From the NCBI GenBank assembly GCA_038049695.1, contig CP142458.1:59429501-59493500 (forward strand): 64,000 nt of DNA, read 5' to 3'. Origin of the DNA: Cinnamomum chago. Its lineage: Eukaryota > Streptophyta > Magnoliopsida > Laurales > Lauraceae. Below the pieces are notes generated by a model that made no database searches, was not told the DNA's origin, and saw nothing but the letters and a program-made list of their open reading frames with translations. The first letter of the stretch is position 1; each line of letters opens with the position of its first letter. Position numbers and translations under genes: made by a program. This document shows positions 60,556 to 64,000 of the stretch, in pieces.

Positions 60556-62119
60556 AGAACCTGACACAGTGTCTTGCACTTCATATGCATCGTACTAGTT
60601 CTATTATAACACACTTGAGGTTTCCTCATTCTACTATGTGCCACCAGATGAAAAGATAAAAAGAAAAAAAGAAAAACAATAGGAGAACAAAGAGCAATTG
60701 CATCAACACCAACATCAACTCACCAACCAAACTTTACTAAACAAAGAGCATATTAAACAATGACACTGCTAATTAGTACTAATTATAGACATTCATGTCC
60801 CGAAAGAGACTTTACTGCAAGGGCAGCTCCTGCACATAAAAGCAAATAACCCATCTGAGTATTCAGTAAAAAAGCATAACCAACACTAAATCTTCAACTA
60901 TGTTTCAAAAATAGAAAAGAGGTTCTTCAATTGTGCGTATGAGTGCAAGTCTACTATGTATATATAGTCATTATTTCATGTTGTCGTCCGTAATTGTCAC
61001 TAGTCACATACTCGTATCAACAGTGAGTCCAATGAGAGGGCCATAAAAGGATTGCTACAATTATTAACTTTTCTTGTTGCTATTGAATAGACTCCAAAGT
61101 CCCAGCCAGTTTTACCTGAAGAGTCCAAACACCTTTGGGACCTCGAAAATCAGTTATTCCACAAGAAGTTGAAATCCCTAATCCTGTAAACACTACCAGA
61201 TGCTTACTTTTTGCAAGATTAAACAAAATCCATAGGAAAGTTGAATGTCATCAAACAGATGGAGTTTTGGAAGTGCATGTAACGATAGTATGCATTAAAA
61301 AAACGAAAGAAAGAAATTGTTGACATTCATCATTTCAATTTTTAAGTTCTGACCTTTTGTATCATCGAAGCAAGCGCTTCAATCTATTTAATCGCAAACC
61401 ACAACAATATATAGAAATCAGTAAAACAAAAGATGGCATGCAGCCATGAAGAATCAACAGCTAAAGCACAAGAGAATCTTTAATAGAAATGTGGAAACAT
61501 AAACAACAAACATTACACTAAACCCAACTTGACCCAGTTGTCATGTCATAATAGCAGAAAAGTGATGCTATGAACCAAAGTAGTAAAATTATAGAAACAA
61601 AAATAAAAAATTATTATTATTCATGATTCCCACTTCAACTTAATATCAGAAGTCAAGTATCATAAAAAAAATAATTTGGATCCTATCTCTACATGATAAA
61701 CGAGTCACATCTCTCACCAACCATAAAACACCATGACTAGGAAACAAAAGAAAAGAGGATAAATCAACGTAGTAAGGTAAAATCACAGGCCTAACATTTT
61801 ACGAACTTGAATTTTGTGCCCGACATGTTTGTTTATAACGATATCGTTACCATCATTTATAGTTTCTTCATCCATTTTTTGTGTCCAACAAGAAAATAAT
61901 GGTGACTTTATGTTGAGATGCATAAACAATAAGAAATACTCACGATTTCACTCAAAATCTAGTTTTCAAAATTTTATGATAACAATATCGTTACAATTAT
62001 TTATAGGTTCTTCTCCCATTTTTTGTCTCCAACAAAAAAATGACAGTGACTTTATAATGGGGTAAATAAACAATGAGAAAGGTTCAAAGATTTGGCTCAG
62101 AAATGCATTTTCCTAATAG
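60556..62119. other. AT-rich intergenic with a diverged tandem duplication
   Basis: Two diverged copies of about 120 bp (61838 and 61978; each with ATATCGTTAC, TTTATAG, CCATTTTTTGT and GTGACTTTAT) are present. No gene was recognised. At about 62120 the composition changes abruptly to GC-rich retroelement sequence. Confidence 0.5.
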
Positions 62120-62745
62120 GTATAGAAATAAAGAAATCGGAGGAGAAGCTCGCCCAATACGCAACGGAACAACAGGCGGCGAAGGCCGAGATCATTAAGT
62201 TGCGGGGCGAGAATAATAATTTGAGGGGCGCCGTTGATGACAAGGCGAGGAGGGCGAGCCAACTGGAGGCCGAGCTTGTAAAAATGCAAATTGAATTGGC
62301 TGAGAAGAAGGCCGAGCTCGAGACCTCCCGGAAGGAGCGGGCCGATGTCGAGTCCACCTTGCGTACCCAAGTCGCAAAAGCTTACCAAGATGGGGTGGAC
62401 TGGGCATCGGAGGATTATGTGGCTCAAATCACAGATCTGAGTCCGGTGCTATTCGAAATGGGGTGCAGGGAGGCCCTTTGCATGTATGGGGTTGCCGAGG
62501 ATGACCCCATATAAGCGAACCTCCCTAAGTTCCAATCCGCAGCACCGAACCCGGAGTCAGAGCCTGGCTCCGTCCCTCCTGAGGCCCCTCCCGAAGCCCC
62601 AGGCGCACCTCCTCCGGCTCCGATCCCCGCCAAGGTCGAAACGGCCCAGGCTCTCCTTATGGCTCCTCCATCCGAGGCTTCTGGCACCCCTGCCTCGTCT
62701 GTTCCTTCAGAGCCGAAGAATAAGGATGTGGCGTCCAAGAAATAG
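62120..62745 (+). pseudogene. Antisense extra ORF of a gypsy element (coiled coil, Pro/Ala-rich tail), broken
   Basis: The frame is open from about 62092 to TAA at 62512-62514 and then continues in frame to TAG at 62743-62745, so the TAA is probably a nonsense mutation. The first 100 residues form a Lys/Glu-rich heptad coiled coil (EEKLAQYATEQQAAKAEIIK, ...LEAELVKMQIELAEKK). VAKAYQDGVDWASEDYVAQI follows, then an acidic end and a Pro/Ala-rich tail (EPGSVPPEAPPEAPGAPPP). It lies opposite to the pol fragment at 63712-64000. Extra ORFs between pol and the 3' LTR, sometimes antisense, are known for Tat-lineage gypsy elements. The 5' end appears cut at about 62120. Confidence 0.6.
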
Positions 62746-62872
62746 GATTCTAGGAATTAGCTCCTTTTTTCTCTTCTTTGATGTAAGTTTTCCTTTCTTT
62801 TTGAATTGTACAAAGCTTTGTAACCATTTCTCTGATAAATGAAAAACTCATTTCTTTCAATTCTTCAGCTGC

Positions 62873-63340
62873 TTATTTATTTCTTTCTTTCCGCAATGTG
62901 GTGTGGATGTTCTGGTGCCATAATGCGACCAAAACTTGCAAGTGACTGAGGTCGGTAAAGAAATCAGACTTTAACCAACCTTCCCGTCTCGGGATGACGA
63001 ACCTCTTTGGCTTTTGAATTTCCCGGGTGGCCTGGGTCGGTGAGTTCACTAGGCAGACCTTGTTGCCTCTTGACCGATGGCTAGGCTTCAATAACACGCT
63101 CACGAGGGAAGTACCTTAGAAAGAAACTTGTAGTTGGTTTTGGACTTACACCTTGAGGTGCGGCCCTGTTGCTGCAAAGCCGGGGTCGTGCCTTTATTTT
63201 TGGTGACCATTTCGAGAGGTCTGGACCGAACTCGTGGGCAGGCTGAATTCCGTGACTTTAGATAGTTGGTCTTGCTCATGTTCCGAGGGGATGGCCTGTC
63301 GTCTGAGACTGCTGTGAGGAGCAGCGCCCTGGCCCTGTGG
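62873..63340 (-). mobile_element. Gypsy element 3' non-coding region
   Basis: GC-rich sequence lies between the antisense ORF and the tandem repeats. No protein was recognised on either strand. It is assigned by position only. Confidence 0.45.
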
Positions 63341-63645
63341 CCGGTTTCAAGGAGGCTGGCGCGAGGGCCGAAGCCTTGGGGAGTTGGTCCTATGACCGAA
63401 CTCAAAGAGGCTGGCGCGAGGGCCGGAGCCCTGGGGAGTTGGCCCTATGGCCGAACTCAAAGAGGCTGGCGTGAGAGCCGGAGCCTTAGTCCTATGACCG
63501 AACTCAAAGAGGCTGGCGTGAGAGCCGGAGCCCTGGGGAGTTGGCCCTATGGCGGAACTCAAAGAGGCTGGCGTGAGAGTCGGAGCCTTGGTCCTATGAC
63601 CGAACTCAAAGAGGCTGGCGCGAGGGCCGGAGCCTTGTTTATAAC
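63340..63645. repeat. Tandem repeats in the gypsy 3' region
   Basis: Six or so units contain GAACTCAAAGAGGCTGGCGC followed by GAGGGCCGGAGCC; alternate units add TGGGGAGTTGGCCCTATGG. The resulting periods are about 40 and 60 bp. ORFs on both strands here are products of the repeat. Confidence 0.85.
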
Positions 63646-63711
63646 TCAAAAGACATAAGGCAGGTTTCTCCCAAAAGATCGTTTGTAATTGATTTATCAC
63701 TTTGAATACAA

Positions 63712-64000
63712 CTAGAAGTAATACTTCTTGAGGTGCGCAGCATTCCATGGTTGTGGCAACTCTTTGCCATCCATCCCCTCAAGTCTGTAGGCCGACCTCC
63801 CTGAGATCGAGACCACCTTGAAGGGGCCAAGCTAGTTCGGTGCGAGTTTGCCTTCGTTAGGATCTTTATCTGCTGGAAGCGCTCCTTTTAAGACTAGTTC
63901 TCCAACTGAGAATCTTCTTTCTTTGACCCTTTGATTTTATCCCCTGGACAGTTGCTGTTAATAAGAAGTCAGTCGCACGAATGTCGCTTCCCTTCGTTCC
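63712..64000 (-). pseudogene. Gypsy pol C-terminus (integrase end), premature stop
   Basis: Minus-strand translation gives VKERRFSVGELVLKGALPAD, KDPNEGKLAPN, stop (TAG at 63832-63834), LGPFKVVSISGRSAYRLEGM, then DGKELPQPWNAAHLKKYYF and the natural TAG at 63712-63714. This is the LAPNWEGPY...PRPWNAxxLKKYY end of Ty3/gypsy pol seen in Tat-type elements. The internal TAG replaces the usual TGG. The element continues beyond the window. Confidence 0.85.

Noticed and set aside
62097-62427. Minus-strand ORFs opposite the coiled-coil ORF
   Set aside because: They are shadows of the plus-strand coding frame.

Overview
This is nuclear DNA of a flowering plant. The evidence is the spliceosomal introns, a plant BAHD acyltransferase, plant-type Ty1/copia and Ty3/gypsy elements, Cassandra (a TRIM carrying 5S rRNA sequence) and several CACTA (En/Spm) transposons. 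The species cannot be read from the sequence. It looks like a repeat-rich, non-grass angiosperm. There is no prokaryotic or organellar signal. The window is mainly a nest of transposons holding one apparently intact host gene and many broken gene pieces.

Left part (1-9264). The end of a CACTA element (1-733) carries a Cassandra element. It sits inside the 3' part of a gypsy-like element full of tandem repeats (734-4081), whose 3' LTR is 4082-5008. A hAT-type element with a perfect 8-bp target duplication (1124-3230) is inserted in the same gypsy-like element. That element in turn cut a BAHD acyltransferase copy, leaving an exon-2 pseudogene (5009-5545). Next to it, on the minus strand, is an intact two-exon BAHD acyltransferase gene (6896-8933).

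Middle-left (9265-21899). A 3.9-kb solo LTR (9270-13201, TSD GAAGG) holds a minisatellite. After it come AT-rich intergenic DNA, a tRNA-type SINE, small TIR elements, candidate orphan exons and a pyrimidine-rich stretch resembling a 5' UTR (about 21313-21636).

Centre (21900-37765). A second copy of the same CACTA/Cassandra composite has TSD ATT. A roughly 5.1-kb solo LTR (22155-35741, TSD CATAC), rich in palindromic GGGCGCC repeats, is inserted in it. A full-length, very young Sirevirus-type copia element (24746-33235, TSD AGAGG) with an uninterrupted 1605-codon gag-pol lies inside one of those repeats.

Right-centre (38123-53157). A 15-kb CACTA-like element (TSD ACT) contains another 9.5-kb CACTA element (40163-49672, TSD GTA). 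The inner one carries pieces of several unrelated host genes with exon-intron structure kept: LMBR1-domain protein 2, a kinase-like scrap, a lysine-rich scrap and others. It also carries a near-perfect palindromic MITE (42530-42734).

Right part (53161-64000). Exon fragments of selenium-binding protein, a WD40 protein (split by a complete 393-bp TRIM) and a MATE transporter precede the 3' end of a CACTA element with a decayed TNP1-like accessory gene (59206-60555). The window ends in a minus-strand gypsy element with a broken pol C-terminus (63712-64000), 3' tandem repeats and a coiled-coil ORF in antisense (about 62120-62745).
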